Assembly: GCA_020440605.1 (NCBI GenBank)
Contig: JAGRNT010000009.1
Location: 1-64,000, forward strand
Direction of reading: 5' to 3'
DNA: 64,000 bases
DNA from: a bacterium
GTDB lineage: Bacteria; 4484-113; JAFGCY01
In this document: piece by piece, positions 52,335-61,588 of the stretch
Position numbering within the stretch: position 1 is the stretch's first letter
Layout: each line of letters opens with the position of its first letter
Notes under the pieces: model-generated
The model's database searches: none
The model's input: only the letters and a program-made list of their open reading frames with translations
Told to the model about the DNA's origin: nothing
Program-made: the position numbers and the translations under genes

Positions 52335-53066
52335 GTGCTGGTGTATCTCAATGCACATCCCTATCTGGGTATGTGCCTGATCATGCTGCTGCTGGCAGCC
52401 GTTTCCGTGCTGACCTCGCGTCGTAACGGCAGGCTGCTGCTGTTCGCCGGTGTACTCTGCATCCCCTACGGCCTGTTCAGTTTCGAATACATCCCGCAGT
52501 ACTGGAACCCGCGTCTGAGCTTCCATTTCATCACCAGTCCGGAGGACCTGCTCTTTTCCTTCGCGGGTGGTGTGCTGGCAACGCGCATGCTGCTCTTCTT
52601 CCAGGCCGGGACATACACGGTCTGCACGGACCAGGCTCTGGTCTGGCGCCGCTATATCATCTATTCACTGATCGGAATTGCCATCGGTTACGGTGTACGT
52701 TTCGGCGTGCCCGGGACACCAGTAATGATCAGCACGCTCGCAGGTGTCGCCGCCACAGGCATCCTGCTGTCCTGGAAACGCAGGCGTTTCATCGCCGGCA
52801 GCATGCTCGGCAGCCTGGGCTTCACCCTGATCTACGCCCTGCTGATCAGGCTCAGCTTCTGGCTCTGGCCACACTTCAGCCAGGCCTGGGAGCGTGCGGA
52901 GGTACATTCAAGCTGGGTGTACGGTGTTCCCCTGTTTGAGCTGTGCTGGGCTCTGGGATTCGGCCTGGTCTGGCCGCTGATGGCAATCCATTGCCTGCTG
53001 GATGAGGAAGCCGCGCGGCGCATTCCCGGCGTTATACCTTCCAGCCGGCTGGGCAGCCTGCAATAA
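52335..53066 (+). CDS. Membrane protein 3 of the cluster (not paralogous to the others)
   Basis: Predicted 243 residues from the GTG start, with about seven hydrophobic helices. The segment FSFEYIPQYWNPRLSFHFITSPEDLLFSFAGGVLAT recalls the lycopene-cyclase-domain-like membrane proteins (tryptophan-Asn-Pro then a PED/EDL motif), but the resemblance is weak. It lies 37 bases after protein 2 and nine before protein 4. TATAAT sits six bases before GTG 52335. Function unknown; it is not a relative of proteins 1, 2 and 4. Confidence 0.68.
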   Translation: MLVYLNAHPYLGMCLIMLLLAAVSVLTSRRNGRLLLFAGVLCIPYGLFSFEYIPQYWNPRLSFHFITSPEDLLFSFAGGVLATRMLLFFQAGTYTVCTDQALVWRRYIIYSLIGIAIGYGVRFGVPGTPVMISTLAGVAATGILLSWKRRRFIAGSMLGSLGFTLIYALLIRLSFWLWPHFSQAWERAEVHSSWVYGVPLFELCWALGFGLVWPLMAIHCLLDEEAARRIPGVIPSSRLGSLQ

Positions 53067-53069
53067 TCT
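53064..53069 (+). promoter_or_regulatory. -10-like TAATCT overlapping the stop of protein 3
   Basis: TAATCT begins on the TAA stop of protein 3 and ends six bases before ATG 53076. Confidence 0.4.
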
Positions 53070-53075
53070 TCACGG

Positions 53076-53774
53076 ATGGATTCACGACGTGAAGGAATTG
53101 AGCCACTGCTGGACCGGCTGGCAGCCAGTGTCTCCAGGTACCAGGAAGACTCCGTCACGATTGTGTTCACTATCATCGGGCTGCTGGCATTCTGCCTCAG
53201 CCCACTGCTGTATACGGCGGGGATGAAGCATTTTGCGTTCATCGATCCTGACCATCCCGTAAACGTGATCGGCCTGCTGCTATTCATGACGTTGCTGACC
53301 TGGCTGTGCTGCCACTACGCCGGGGTCTGGATGAAGCGTGACCGGCAGCGCCTGGAACTGCGCATGATGCGGGACTTCGGCGAGACGGATGTCCAGATGC
53401 TCGCGATGGAGGAGGAGGTCTGGCTCAACCTGCGCGAGACCATGCTCGGCAGCTGGCTGTACCGCCTGCTGGTGCCGGACCTGCCGATGACCCCGGAGCA
53501 GCAGCTGCGAGCTTCAGCCCTGATGCATCCTGCGCTGGACAAGCTTGCTCGCAGTGATCACGGCCGGATCCGCAGCGCGGCAATTGCCTGCCTGCTGACG
53601 GGATTCATGGGGCGGCTCTGGTCACATGAATGCCTGGGCTGCGTGATATTCCCTTTGCTGCCCCTCATCATGATCTCCGCACCACTGTCCCTGCCGCTGA
53701 TCCTGATCAGCTACCGTTGCCAGATGACGATCCATGTCCGTCTGCTGGCCTATCTGGGCGTTTATGACGATTAG
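53076..53774 (+). CDS. Membrane protein 4 of the paralogous cluster
   Basis: Predicted 232 residues. The N-terminus lacks the long polar region of protein 1. Two hydrophobic helices (~28-50 and ~62-84) are followed by a helical soluble domain with WLYRLLVPDLPMTPEQQLRASALMHPALDKL. The C-terminal hydrophobic hairpin SHECLGCVIFPLLPLIMISAPLSLPLILIS matches the Cys-rich hairpins of proteins 1 and 2. The stop codon overlaps the convergent stop of the PKD lipoprotein by four bases. Function unknown. Confidence 0.7.
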   Translation: MDSRREGIEPLLDRLAASVSRYQEDSVTIVFTIIGLLAFCLSPLLYTAGMKHFAFIDPDHPVNVIGLLLFMTLLTWLCCHYAGVWMKRDRQRLELRMMRDFGETDVQMLAMEEEVWLNLRETMLGSWLYRLLVPDLPMTPEQQLRASALMHPALDKLARSDHGRIRSAAIACLLTGFMGRLWSHECLGCVIFPLLPLIMISAPLSLPLILISYRCQMTIHVRLLAYLGVYDD

Positions 53775-56700
53775 AACGGTCCTGCAATGCTGAACTGCGC
53801 ACCGCCTTCGGCGACGAAGCGCGGATTGACCGTGCTGATGCTCCAGCCATCCGGGGAGCCGCTCAGATCCAGGCGTATCACACCGAAGCGTTCACGACGG
53901 CTGGGCGGGCCACTGCTGTACTGCGGAGCATCATCGTTTTCGCCTTCGGCGTCGATTTCATCCTCAGCAAGCGTTGCCTCTCCGTCCTCGCCGCGCACCA
54001 GGGCCAGCAGTTCATCGCGGGAGCCGTAGGCCAGCAGATAGCCACCATCACCGTTGAGGAGCATATGCTCGGAATAGAAGCCGGTGCGGTCCGTCACGGA
54101 AGCCAGCTGGAACACGCCGGACATGTCATAGCGCCCGAGGATGATGTCTTGGCGCTCGCCGCTCTGACTGGCGAAGACGATGCTCTCACCATCACCGCTG
54201 ACAGCCAGAGCCTGCTTGCGGTCGCCACCCGTTGCCAGGAACTCGACGTCGCCGCTGGGGACATGGCGGCGCACGATGCGGCTCTTGTCATCAATATGGA
54301 ACAGGTAGCGCCCGTCACGGCTCAGCCTGGCTTCCGCCGCCTTGCCGATCAGCAGCGGTTCCCCGACCTGGCCACCATCCGGGTCCACACTGACCACGCG
54401 CAGCTCGCGGAAGTTCTTCTCAAGCTTGTCACCGACGGCCAGCACCGTGCCGATTCCGCTGGCATCGAACAGGAATCCGTCACAGACGAACAGCGGATCG
54501 CAGGGAGGACGGACCAGCCAGGTCTCGATCCCGCCTGCCGTCTCGATCGAGACATAGGCCCGGCCACCTTCGACAGCCTGCAGTGCAACTATCTCTCCGT
54601 TGTCAGGCAGGAAGCTGGCAACGGGATCGCCACTGGCAACCTCCTTCACGAGCAGTCCGAAGTCGCTGACGATCGCAATGTATGCGCCGTCCGCGCTCAG
54701 GTCCACGCGTCCGATTCCGCCTTCATTTGTGGGGCTGGAAAGCGGCAGGGCGTTGGCAGCGGTGTAGTCCATCACCACGGCACGGGTGCTGCCGGTCAGG
54801 GGCTCGATCACGGCTACCGGCTGACGGTATTCCAGTGGGCCGGGCCGGACGCGGATCTTCACCGGCGGGGCATGGATCACCTGATCGAACTTGTCGTTGA
54901 TGTCGAGGCGGATCTCATATTCCCCGGGTTTCTGGAATGCGAACCAGGTGCTCGGGTCGCTGCGCCGGTCGTCACCGATGTACCAGTCGTAGCGCAGCGG
55001 TTCCTCTCCGCGGGTCACTATCGCATCCAGATCAAGCTCATACGGGGCAGGACCTTCGATGTAACTCGGTCGCTGGATCGCGGCGGCCGGATCCTCCGCG
55101 CTGATCGGCAGCCAGATCCGCTGCTGCCAGGCCTGCAGGCCGTCGCTGGCGCGCAGCCGCACCTCATAGATGCCGTCCTTGGCAAAGGTATGCTCCGGCT
55201 TCTTGTCGGTGCTGTATGTTCCATCACCGAAGTCCCAGTGGTATGTCAGCTCACCGACCGGAAGCGGCGTGTTCTCGGGATAGAACTGCAGGCTGCGCTT
55301 GCTGGCATTGGTGTAGTCGAATTCAAGCGTCATCTCGTGCCCGAAGGCAAATGGATCCGCGCCGACGTTGCCGGTTGAAAGGGTGAAGTCACGCGGGCTC
55401 TCCGAGGGCCAGGCGTTGACGGTCGCGAAGGTAGTGGCCGTGCGCAGGTCGGCATCGGTGGCGATGATCTTGACGATGTAGAATCCCGCGTTCGTGTATT
55501 CGTGGTTCACGATCCGCCCGCGGCTTACCGTCTCCGGTTCATCCGGTGCCTCGTCGCCGAAGGTGATGCGGTAGGTTACCGGCTCCGTGGCGCGGTCAAT
55601 GTTCAGGTTGAAGGTCGCCATGAACGGTGCCTGGCCCCGGCGCACACTGGGTTCGATATCCATGCGCATCCGTTCCAGCGGAGCACTCGGGTCATGCCCG
55701 CTCCAGGCATTGACACTCAGGCGGCCCGTCAGTTCCTCGCCGAGGATGTCCGTGACGCGGTAGGAAACGATGTGCGCGTCGACATCGGCGTAAGTCGTAT
55801 ACGGATTCGGCAGATTGCTTTCGGAGCCGTCACTGAAGGTCCACTCGTAGCTGTAGGGTGCCGTGCCGCCGGTCACCGTGCTGGCGAAGTGCACGGTCAG
55901 CGGGCAGTCCCCGAAGGGCGGGTAGGCGCTGATGTTGGCACTCAGCGGCTTGGGCTCGGCGCTGCTGGAGCGGGCCCGCACGAGTCCGGTGCCGAAACCG
56001 ACCTGGCTGTAGCGACCGTTGTCAGTGACCTTGAGGGCCACGCTGTAGTCGCCGTTGTGCTTGAAGGTGTGCTCTGCATATGGGCTGGAATGACTGGAGT
56101 AATCAAAGATCCCGTCGCTGTCGAAGTCCCAGTCATACTGCACGACATGACCATCCGGGTCATAGCTCTTGCTGGCATCGAAGTAGACGGTCACGAACGG
56201 AGACTCCGCCGTCATGGCAACATCGTCCGCCGCAGCAGTGGCTTCCGGCACGTCCTCCTCAACCACATTGGCAGTGGCGCTTTCCTGCATGCGCTGGCGA
56301 TCCTCCGGGCTGACCTGGGCACCGACGCTCAGGCGCTGGGGAATCAGACTGATCGGACGTGCCCCGGGGGGACGACCGGCCGCATCGGGATCGAAGTTGG
56401 GATCACCGGGAGTCTTGGGACCCTTGTCCCCGCTGTCTTCCTCGGAGCTTTCCTCAGCTTCTCCCTCGGCAGGCTGCACCTCACCGCTCACTGCCTGCTC
56501 GGCCTGCTGCTTGCTGGCTTCATCGGGGTCCAGTCCGAGCTGGCCGGGGAAGGGATCGCGGCTGAATTCGAAGCTGGCAACGGGAGGCTGGTTGACGACG
56601 CGCGGATCCTCGTGCGTGATGCGCAGTGCATAGAGTCCGAGGTAGCTGATCGGAGCCTGCACGAGATTCTCGTGGATGAAGACCTCGCTGTTTGAGAGCT

Positions 56701-57151
56701 CGACCCAGACACCGTTGATCTTGTGCACTATCACGATGTCCTTCTCATCCTTGCCCTGCGGAATGTCGTCGTTGTAGTAGGAGATGCTCAGCAGGGCATC
56801 CTTCTTGAGCTGCACGCCATCCGGGCTGAGCTGGAAGGCGGACTCCGGGAAGACATCGTCCTGCGGCTCCGCCGGAACCGAGATCTCGAGGAAGATCGGT
56901 TCGCTCACCGCACCGCGCGGCACAGTGACCTTCGCTGTCCGGTATTCCACCTCACCGCCATCGCTGTCCACGCTGTCGCGGTGGCTGAGCACTTCCTCAT
57001 GGGGACGCTCGTCATAGGTGCCGGCATCCGAGCGTGAACGCGGACGTACGCCGTTTCCGCCTGCGCTGTTGCCCTGACAGGAAACGAGTCCGGCCAGAAC
57101 CGTGATGATGATGGCCGCCACAGCGGCCCTGAGCTTGCTTGTTGTGGTCAT
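53771..57151 (-). CDS. Large PKD-repeat lipoprotein with C-terminal propeller
   Basis: Predicted 1126 residues from ATG 57151. The signal AAIIITVLAGLVSC ends in a lipobox. A ZU5-like beta domain is at ~60-170 (YRTAKVTVPRGAVSEPIFLEISVP; AFQLSPDGVQLKKDALLSISYY). An acidic, Glu/Pro-rich linker is at ~195-290. A canonical PKD domain follows at ~305-390 (DASKSYDPDGHVVQYDWDFDSDGIFDY), then several more PKD-like domains to ~800 (YHWDFGDGTYSTDKKPEHTFAKDG). The C-terminal ~330 residues form a WD40/TolB-like propeller (IGRVDLSADGAYIAIVSD; EARLSRDGRYLFHIDD). It should be a large surface or periplasmic scaffold. An ATG at 57175 is less likely because it lies before the signal peptide. Confidence 0.85.
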   Translation of the reverse strand: MTTTSKLRAAVAAIIITVLAGLVSCQGNSAGGNGVRPRSRSDAGTYDERPHEEVLSHRDSVDSDGGEVEYRTAKVTVPRGAVSEPIFLEISVPAEPQDDVFPESAFQLSPDGVQLKKDALLSISYYNDDIPQGKDEKDIVIVHKINGVWVELSNSEVFIHENLVQAPISYLGLYALRITHEDPRVVNQPPVASFEFSRDPFPGQLGLDPDEASKQQAEQAVSGEVQPAEGEAEESSEEDSGDKGPKTPGDPNFDPDAAGRPPGARPISLIPQRLSVGAQVSPEDRQRMQESATANVVEEDVPEATAAADDVAMTAESPFVTVYFDASKSYDPDGHVVQYDWDFDSDGIFDYSSHSSPYAEHTFKHNGDYSVALKVTDNGRYSQVGFGTGLVRARSSSAEPKPLSANISAYPPFGDCPLTVHFASTVTGGTAPYSYEWTFSDGSESNLPNPYTTYADVDAHIVSYRVTDILGEELTGRLSVNAWSGHDPSAPLERMRMDIEPSVRRGQAPFMATFNLNIDRATEPVTYRITFGDEAPDEPETVSRGRIVNHEYTNAGFYIVKIIATDADLRTATTFATVNAWPSESPRDFTLSTGNVGADPFAFGHEMTLEFDYTNASKRSLQFYPENTPLPVGELTYHWDFGDGTYSTDKKPEHTFAKDGIYEVRLRASDGLQAWQQRIWLPISAEDPAAAIQRPSYIEGPAPYELDLDAIVTRGEEPLRYDWYIGDDRRSDPSTWFAFQKPGEYEIRLDINDKFDQVIHAPPVKIRVRPGPLEYRQPVAVIEPLTGSTRAVVMDYTAANALPLSSPTNEGGIGRVDLSADGAYIAIVSDFGLLVKEVASGDPVASFLPDNGEIVALQAVEGGRAYVSIETAGGIETWLVRPPCDPLFVCDGFLFDASGIGTVLAVGDKLEKNFRELRVVSVDPDGGQVGEPLLIGKAAEARLSRDGRYLFHIDDKSRIVRRHVPSGDVEFLATGGDRKQALAVSGDGESIVFASQSGERQDIILGRYDMSGVFQLASVTDRTGFYSEHMLLNGDGGYLLAYGSRDELLALVRGEDGEATLAEDEIDAEGENDDAPQYSSGPPSRRERFGVIRLDLSGSPDGWSISTVNPRFVAEGGAQFSIAGPF

Positions 57152-57230
57152 CTCCGCCTTCCCGCAGGCATGCACAATTGCCCGCTTCCTGCGAGACGAC
57201 CATTATATCAAGCCGGTTCAATCAGGGGGT

Positions 57231-57617
57231 TCAGGGGACGCTGGCGGACCAGGTGCCGGTAGTCGTGTTGATTCCGGCAAAGCCAGTGAAGGTGAAGCTG
57301 CCCTCGACGAAGCTCACGTTGGAGAAGGTTCCGAACAGCGGACCGGAACCGAAGGTGCTGTTATTGATGCTGCCGTTCACGACCTTGCCGTTGACCGTGG
57401 CACTGATGGTGACGGTGATGTTGTCCCCGTTGTGATTGAGGATTCCTGTACCCTGCAGTACGTTGTTGATCACCGTGAAGGAGAAGGCTCCGATGCTCTG
57501 GCCGTTGTCGTTGACGAAATCCCCGCTGAAGGGACCTGTCTCCGCCACGAATGGTGATCCGCCGCCGCAGCTGCAGCATAGCAGGACAAGGAACAGGATT
57601 ACTGACAATTTCTTCAT
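57231..57617 (-). CDS. Small beta-rich lipoprotein
   Basis: Predicted 128 residues. MKKLSVILFLVLLCCSCGGG carries a lipobox (LCCSC). The mature part is Gly/Thr/Asn-rich with alternating strands (GPFSGDFVNDNGQSIGAFSF; GSFTFTGFAGINTTTGTWSASVP), like small beta-barrel or beta-sandwich lipoproteins. No family is recognised. It lies between the PKD lipoprotein and the htrA terminator. Confidence 0.75.
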   Translation of the reverse strand: MKKLSVILFLVLLCCSCGGGSPFVAETGPFSGDFVNDNGQSIGAFSFTVINNVLQGTGILNHNGDNITVTISATVNGKVVNGSINNSTFGSGPLFGTFSNVSFVEGSFTFTGFAGINTTTGTWSASVP

Positions 57618-57703
57618 GATCCGCTTCCGTGCGGAAGATCCGCACTATTGGTATACGCCTGTTCCCGAGATTTTACACGCAGGTCAGACACCGGAATGAA
57701 AAA

Positions 57704-57725
57704 GGGGATCCCCGCAGGGATCCCC
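57704..57725 (-). terminator. Rho-independent terminator of htrA
   Basis: On the minus strand GGGGATCCC pairs with GGGATCCCC, followed by TTTTTCATT. It lies 31 bases after the protease stop. Confidence 0.88.
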
Positions 57726-57756
57726 CTCTCTTTCAGTTACTGCTCCGGCAGCCGGA

Positions 57757-59037
57757 TCAGTCGCCGGCGCGCACGTTGTTGAGGTCCAGCTCCCCGAGCA
57801 CGACGCTTACTTCCTCGAAGTGCTCAGTGCCGTTGCGCGAGACGGTGAGCTTCACTCGCTCGCCGACCTCATGCTCGCTGATCATGGAAATCAGCTGGTT
57901 GGCATCGCTCACGGGCTCACCGTTGAATTCGGTGATCACATCTCCGGCGGCGAGGCCGGCCTTGTCGGCGGGGCCACCCTTGACGATGCCGCTGATGTAG
58001 ACTCCCTGTTCGACGTCAAGCTTGGTGTTGGTGTTGAAGTGCAGGAACTCCTCCACGCTCGTGATGTTGGCGGAGATGCCGGGATAGACAGCCTTGCCCT
58101 TCTCCATGATCTGGGAGATGGTGTCCTTCACCTCATCAATCGGGATCGCGAAGCCGATGCCCTCGATCGGAATCTTGCCGGTCTCGGTATAGTCCCAGCG
58201 GGCGATAGCCTGGTTCACGCCGATCACCTCACCCTGGGCATTGAACAGCGGGCCGCCGCTGTTGCCGCGGTTGATGGCAGCATCGGTCTGCAGGTAGATC
58301 TGCGGCTTGCGGATGTCGTAGCTGCGGCCGACCTCCTCCAGCTTGCGGGTGTTGCTGGAGAGGATGCCCGCGGTTACGGTCGCGGCATGCCCGAGCGGGC
58401 TGCCGATGGCGACGACCGGCTCACCGACGCGGCTCTCGGCGCTCTTGCCCAGCACCGCGGCGGGCAGGCCATTGGCATCGACCTTCAGAACGGCGATGTC
58501 CTTGTAGTTGTCCTTGCCGATCAGCTCGGCCGGGATGCCATCCTTGTCCTCGCCGATGAAGACGGAGAACTCATTGGCATCCTCCACCACATGGGCATTG
58601 GTGACGATGTAGCCATCCTCGCGGATGATGAAGCCGCTGCCCTCGCCGCCCGGCATGGGGTGATCCTCCGGCATCTCAAAATCCTCGGGCAGATTGAATC
58701 CCTGGGGCACGAGGTGCTTGAAGCGCTCGGTCATCTCGCGGGAGCCATTGCCTTCGCTCTCGTCGAGCTTGTCGGGGTTGATCGCGGTCTTGATACTCAC
58801 CACATAGGGCAGCGACTGCTGCGCCAAATCGGCGATCCAGTAGATGCTCTCGTGGTCAAGTGCAGCACTGGTATTGATGGAGGCCAGTTCAGTCCTGGTC
58901 TGGGTCTGGGTCGACTCATGGAACTTGTAGTCGTACTTCGGACGGCTGGTGTAGTTGGCAATCGAGAGCGCGATCACCGCAACCATCAGAACTACGGAGA
59001 AGATCCTCCAGAATCCATCCTGTGACGTGTTCTTCAT
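57757..59037 (-). CDS. HtrA/DegP-type serine protease
   Basis: Predicted 426 residues from ATG 59037. One membrane anchor helix (~12-28) is followed by a trypsin-like S1C domain with the catalytic triad H149 (TNAHVVED), D180 (KDIAVLKVD) and S260 (RGNSGGPL). One PDZ domain is at ~325-420 (VYISGIVKGGPADKAGLAAGDVITEFNGEPV). The plan resembles DegS/HhoA-like proteins: membrane-anchored, with a single PDZ domain. It would degrade misfolded or signal-bearing proteins in the periplasm. ATG 59037 was chosen because AGGAGCAAGG lies just upstream and the anchor starts there. Confidence 0.95.
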   Translation of the reverse strand: MKNTSQDGFWRIFSVVLMVAVIALSIANYTSRPKYDYKFHESTQTQTRTELASINTSAALDHESIYWIADLAQQSLPYVVSIKTAINPDKLDESEGNGSREMTERFKHLVPQGFNLPEDFEMPEDHPMPGGEGSGFIIREDGYIVTNAHVVEDANEFSVFIGEDKDGIPAELIGKDNYKDIAVLKVDANGLPAAVLGKSAESRVGEPVVAIGSPLGHAATVTAGILSSNTRKLEEVGRSYDIRKPQIYLQTDAAINRGNSGGPLFNAQGEVIGVNQAIARWDYTETGKIPIEGIGFAIPIDEVKDTISQIMEKGKAVYPGISANITSVEEFLHFNTNTKLDVEQGVYISGIVKGGPADKAGLAAGDVITEFNGEPVSDANQLISMISEHEVGERVKLTVSRNGTEHFEEVSVVLGELDLNNVRAGD

Positions 59038-59239
59038 TCCTTGCTCCTGAGAAAGTGAGTTCGAATTCGGTACCCGGCTAGGACGTGGGCATTTTAACCC
59101 TTGTTCGCAAGCCGCGATGATTCTCTGTCCGGTACCGGATCCGTCCGAGGTATCTGTTACCATCGGCCCGCCGTGATCAATCTGATGCAATGCAGGCCGA
59201 ACAGATGGACGCCTGTCGCGTCAGGATTGCGACGGTCGT

Positions 59240-59268
59240 TTGACAAACGCCGCGGGACCTTATGTAAT
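59240..59268 (+). promoter_or_regulatory. Promoter TTGACA-17-TGTAAT
   Basis: TTGACA (59240-59245) and TGTAAT (59263-59268) are separated by 17 bases. It predicts a leader of ~35 bases for the gene at 59312. This is the only two-element promoter I see with a good -35 box. Confidence 0.6.
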
Positions 59269-59311
59269 ATGCCGGACCGGCCAATAGTATTCAAATGGAG
59301 CATCGATCCCA

Positions 59312-60400
59312 ATGAGATTACCTGTCCTGACCATCCTGAGCTTCCTCATGGCAGTGCTGATCAGCCAGTCCGCATTCGCCGCCAAGCCCAGCGTGGTTAC
59401 GAAGCTCGAAGGTGACGCCTCCGTCGTGCGCTGCACGCCGCGCAGCAACTGGCTTGCCGCCTGGAACCAGGTCGGCAACGAGTACAAGCTGGTTGTGATC
59501 AATGGTGACAACGGCGAGAAGCGCGAGATCTTCACGGCGGACAACCCCGGTGGGATGTGCTGGATTCCCGGCAAGAACGTGCTGCTCTACACCTTCGCGT
59601 TCTACCAGGAGAAGCTCAAGCTCAACAACGTGATCTACCGCACCTATAACGTGGACACGAAGGCTGATGTGCTCGTCGGCGAGATGAAGGATCTCTTCGA
59701 GATGTACACGCTGGATCCGATCGCTGCGGAGGATGGCTCCAAGGCCATGCAGATGACGATCAACACGGAATCTCTTCCCAGCTTCAACCTGTTCCTGAGC
59801 GGGGTCAACCAGGTGGTGCCGCGGGTCGCTCGCGCCAATATCGGCAGCGACTACGATCTCAGCTCTGACGGTTACAGCGTCTTCTGGCATCTGCACGACG
59901 CCAATACCGGTGATTTCTACATCGCGGAATGGAGTCTCGAGGACGGTACCTACCGCAATCTGTACACATTCAGCAATGACAAGGATCCGGCTGACGACCA
60001 CGCACTTTTCAAGGTTGAAAGTGCCAGCCGCCAGGCAGCCACGACCGTATTCGCCGAGGGCCGTCCGACCCTGCAGCTCTGCATCTACAACTTCAGCAAC
60101 AAGGACAACCCACAGGTGCTGACCGTGGATCTGCAGCCCAATGAGGACCTGATCTACTTCGACTGGAAGGATCGCGGCAATACGATCTACGCCCTGGTCA
60201 ATGACAAGCAGGCCAAGCTCTTCAAGATCATCGAGATTGAGCCTTACACGAAGGTCCGCCGAGAACTGCTGTCCACCAGCGATTTCATCTCGTTGATTGA
60301 TTACAGCAGTGGCAAGGACACCTATTACTACTCCGTGCTGGACAGCAGGGATTCTCGCAAGGTCAGCACCCAGATCATGCGTCTGCAGGCGGAGGACTGA
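59312..60400 (+). CDS. Secreted beta-propeller-like protein
   Basis: Predicted 362 residues. A signal peptide (LTILSFLMAVLISQSAFA, cleavage AFA-AK) precedes a beta-rich mature protein with TolB-like features: SVVRCTPRSNWLAAWNQVGNEYKLVVINGDNGEKRE and YDLSSDGYSVFWHLHDANTGDFYIAEWSLEDG. No lipobox is present. Function unknown. TGGAG about 11 bases before the ATG serves as ribosome-binding site. It is convergent with the glycosyltransferase gene; the stops are three bases apart. Confidence 0.78.
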   Translation: MRLPVLTILSFLMAVLISQSAFAAKPSVVTKLEGDASVVRCTPRSNWLAAWNQVGNEYKLVVINGDNGEKREIFTADNPGGMCWIPGKNVLLYTFAFYQEKLKLNNVIYRTYNVDTKADVLVGEMKDLFEMYTLDPIAAEDGSKAMQMTINTESLPSFNLFLSGVNQVVPRVARANIGSDYDLSSDGYSVFWHLHDANTGDFYIAEWSLEDGTYRNLYTFSNDKDPADDHALFKVESASRQAATTVFAEGRPTLQLCIYNFSNKDNPQVLTVDLQPNEDLIYFDWKDRGNTIYALVNDKQAKLFKIIEIEPYTKVRRELLSTSDFISLIDYSSGKDTYYYSVLDSRDSRKVSTQIMRLQAED

Positions 60401-60403
60401 GCC

Positions 60404-61540
60404 TCAGCGCAGCGCGGCCTCGAAGGCTTCCAGCAGCGAGCTGGCGGTGCGTCGTGAACTGAAGGTTCCGCTGTAGGCAATTCCGTGGCGCGACAGTTGC
60501 TCACGCCATTGGGCATCCGTCACCAGCCGCTGCATGTGATCCGCCAGCTTCCTATGGTTTCCGGTGTCCGTCATCGGCGGGGCGAACTGCAGTTCCAGCG
60601 GCAGTTGGGAGATCCGCTCACGGTCTGCATAGACTTCCTTGTGGCAGGGGATGTCCGACAGCACAACCGGCACACCGATGCTCTGGGCCTCCTGCGGCGG
60701 CATACCGTAACCCTCGTAGCGGCTGACGAACAGCAGAGCGGTACTGCGCAGCAGGCGTCGTGTGATTTCCTGCTGGGGCAGATATCCTGGAAACTCCAGG
60801 CTTTCCGCTACATCCAGTTCCGTCGCTATGGATTTCAGGACCTCCGTATGCTCCGTCTGACCGCCGATGCAGACCAACCGAGCCGGAATACCGTGTCGCA
60901 GACGCAGATCAGCCAGTGCCTGGATGCCCAGTTCAATGTTCTTGCGGGCTTCGTGGCTGGCAATCATCAGGAACTCCGGAACCTCCAATGTGTCAGGAAT
61001 GCTGTCCTCACGCAGATGCTGTTCACGCAGCTGCTGTGCATGGACACGCCAGCTTGGATCAGGGTAATACGGCACTACATGGATGCGCTCAGGAGAAACA
61101 TCCAGCAGACGCATGATGTCCCGCTTGACCGCCATGTTGCTGACGGTCAGCGCCCGTGCCCGCTTCCAGCAGCGCGGCAGCAGGGTCTTCCAGTAGAAGC
61201 CGGCAGGACCGCTGAACTGCTCCGGATACATCAGGGGGATCAGGTCGTGTACATGTGCAACGACAGGCACCGGACTCGTGAGCGGCGCGCCAAGCGCGGG
61301 GCTGTACAGCAGTGATGCCCGGGGGTTGAGCCGGCGCAGTGCTGCAGGCAGGCGCATCTGCTCCCATTTGATGCGATCCGGGACATCCACGAGCGGGCGG
61401 TCCGATTCGTTTGGTCGCATGGGCAGAACCGTATGCTGCGCGCAATGATCCTCAAATGCCTTGAGCAGTAATCCAACGGAGATCCCCAGTCCGGTAGGCC
61501 GGGGACCTGTGATGGCCTGATAGTCCCATGCAATGCGCAC
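60404..61540 (-). CDS. GT4-family glycosyltransferase
   Basis: Predicted 378 residues. A glycine-rich N-terminal loop (QAITGPRPTGLGISVGLLLKAF) starts a GT-B fold. VVAHVHDLIPLMYPEQFSG, LTVSNMAVKRDIMRLLDVSPERIHVVPYYPDP and ASHEARKNIELGIQALADLR match GT4 mannosyltransferase-type blocks. The nucleotide-sugar signature SRYEGYGMPPQEAQSIGVPVVLSD (E-x7-E) is present. It would add a sugar, often mannose, to an extracellular polysaccharide or glycolipid. The GTG start follows TAACAT by seven bases and has no Shine-Dalgarno. Confidence 0.9.
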   Translation of the reverse strand: MRIAWDYQAITGPRPTGLGISVGLLLKAFEDHCAQHTVLPMRPNESDRPLVDVPDRIKWEQMRLPAALRRLNPRASLLYSPALGAPLTSPVPVVAHVHDLIPLMYPEQFSGPAGFYWKTLLPRCWKRARALTVSNMAVKRDIMRLLDVSPERIHVVPYYPDPSWRVHAQQLREQHLREDSIPDTLEVPEFLMIASHEARKNIELGIQALADLRLRHGIPARLVCIGGQTEHTEVLKSIATELDVAESLEFPGYLPQQEITRRLLRSTALLFVSRYEGYGMPPQEAQSIGVPVVLSDIPCHKEVYADRERISQLPLELQFAPPMTDTGNHRKLADHMQRLVTDAQWREQLSRHGIAYSGTFSSRRTASSLLEAFEAALR

Positions 61541-61547
61541 TGTATAG

Positions 61548-61553
61548 ATGTTA
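61548..61553 (-). promoter_or_regulatory. -10-like TAACAT before the glycosyltransferase GTG
   Basis: TAACAT on the minus strand ends seven bases before GTG 61540. It is divergent from the TATACT box at 61575. Confidence 0.4.
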
Positions 61554-61574
61554 ATCAGAATTTGTTAAATGCGC

Positions 61575-61580
61575 TATACT
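61575..61580 (+). promoter_or_regulatory. -10 box TATACT, leaderless start for the SbcD-like gene
   Basis: TATACT ends eight bases before ATG 61589. Confidence 0.5.
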
Positions 61581-61588
61581 CAGCCGTT

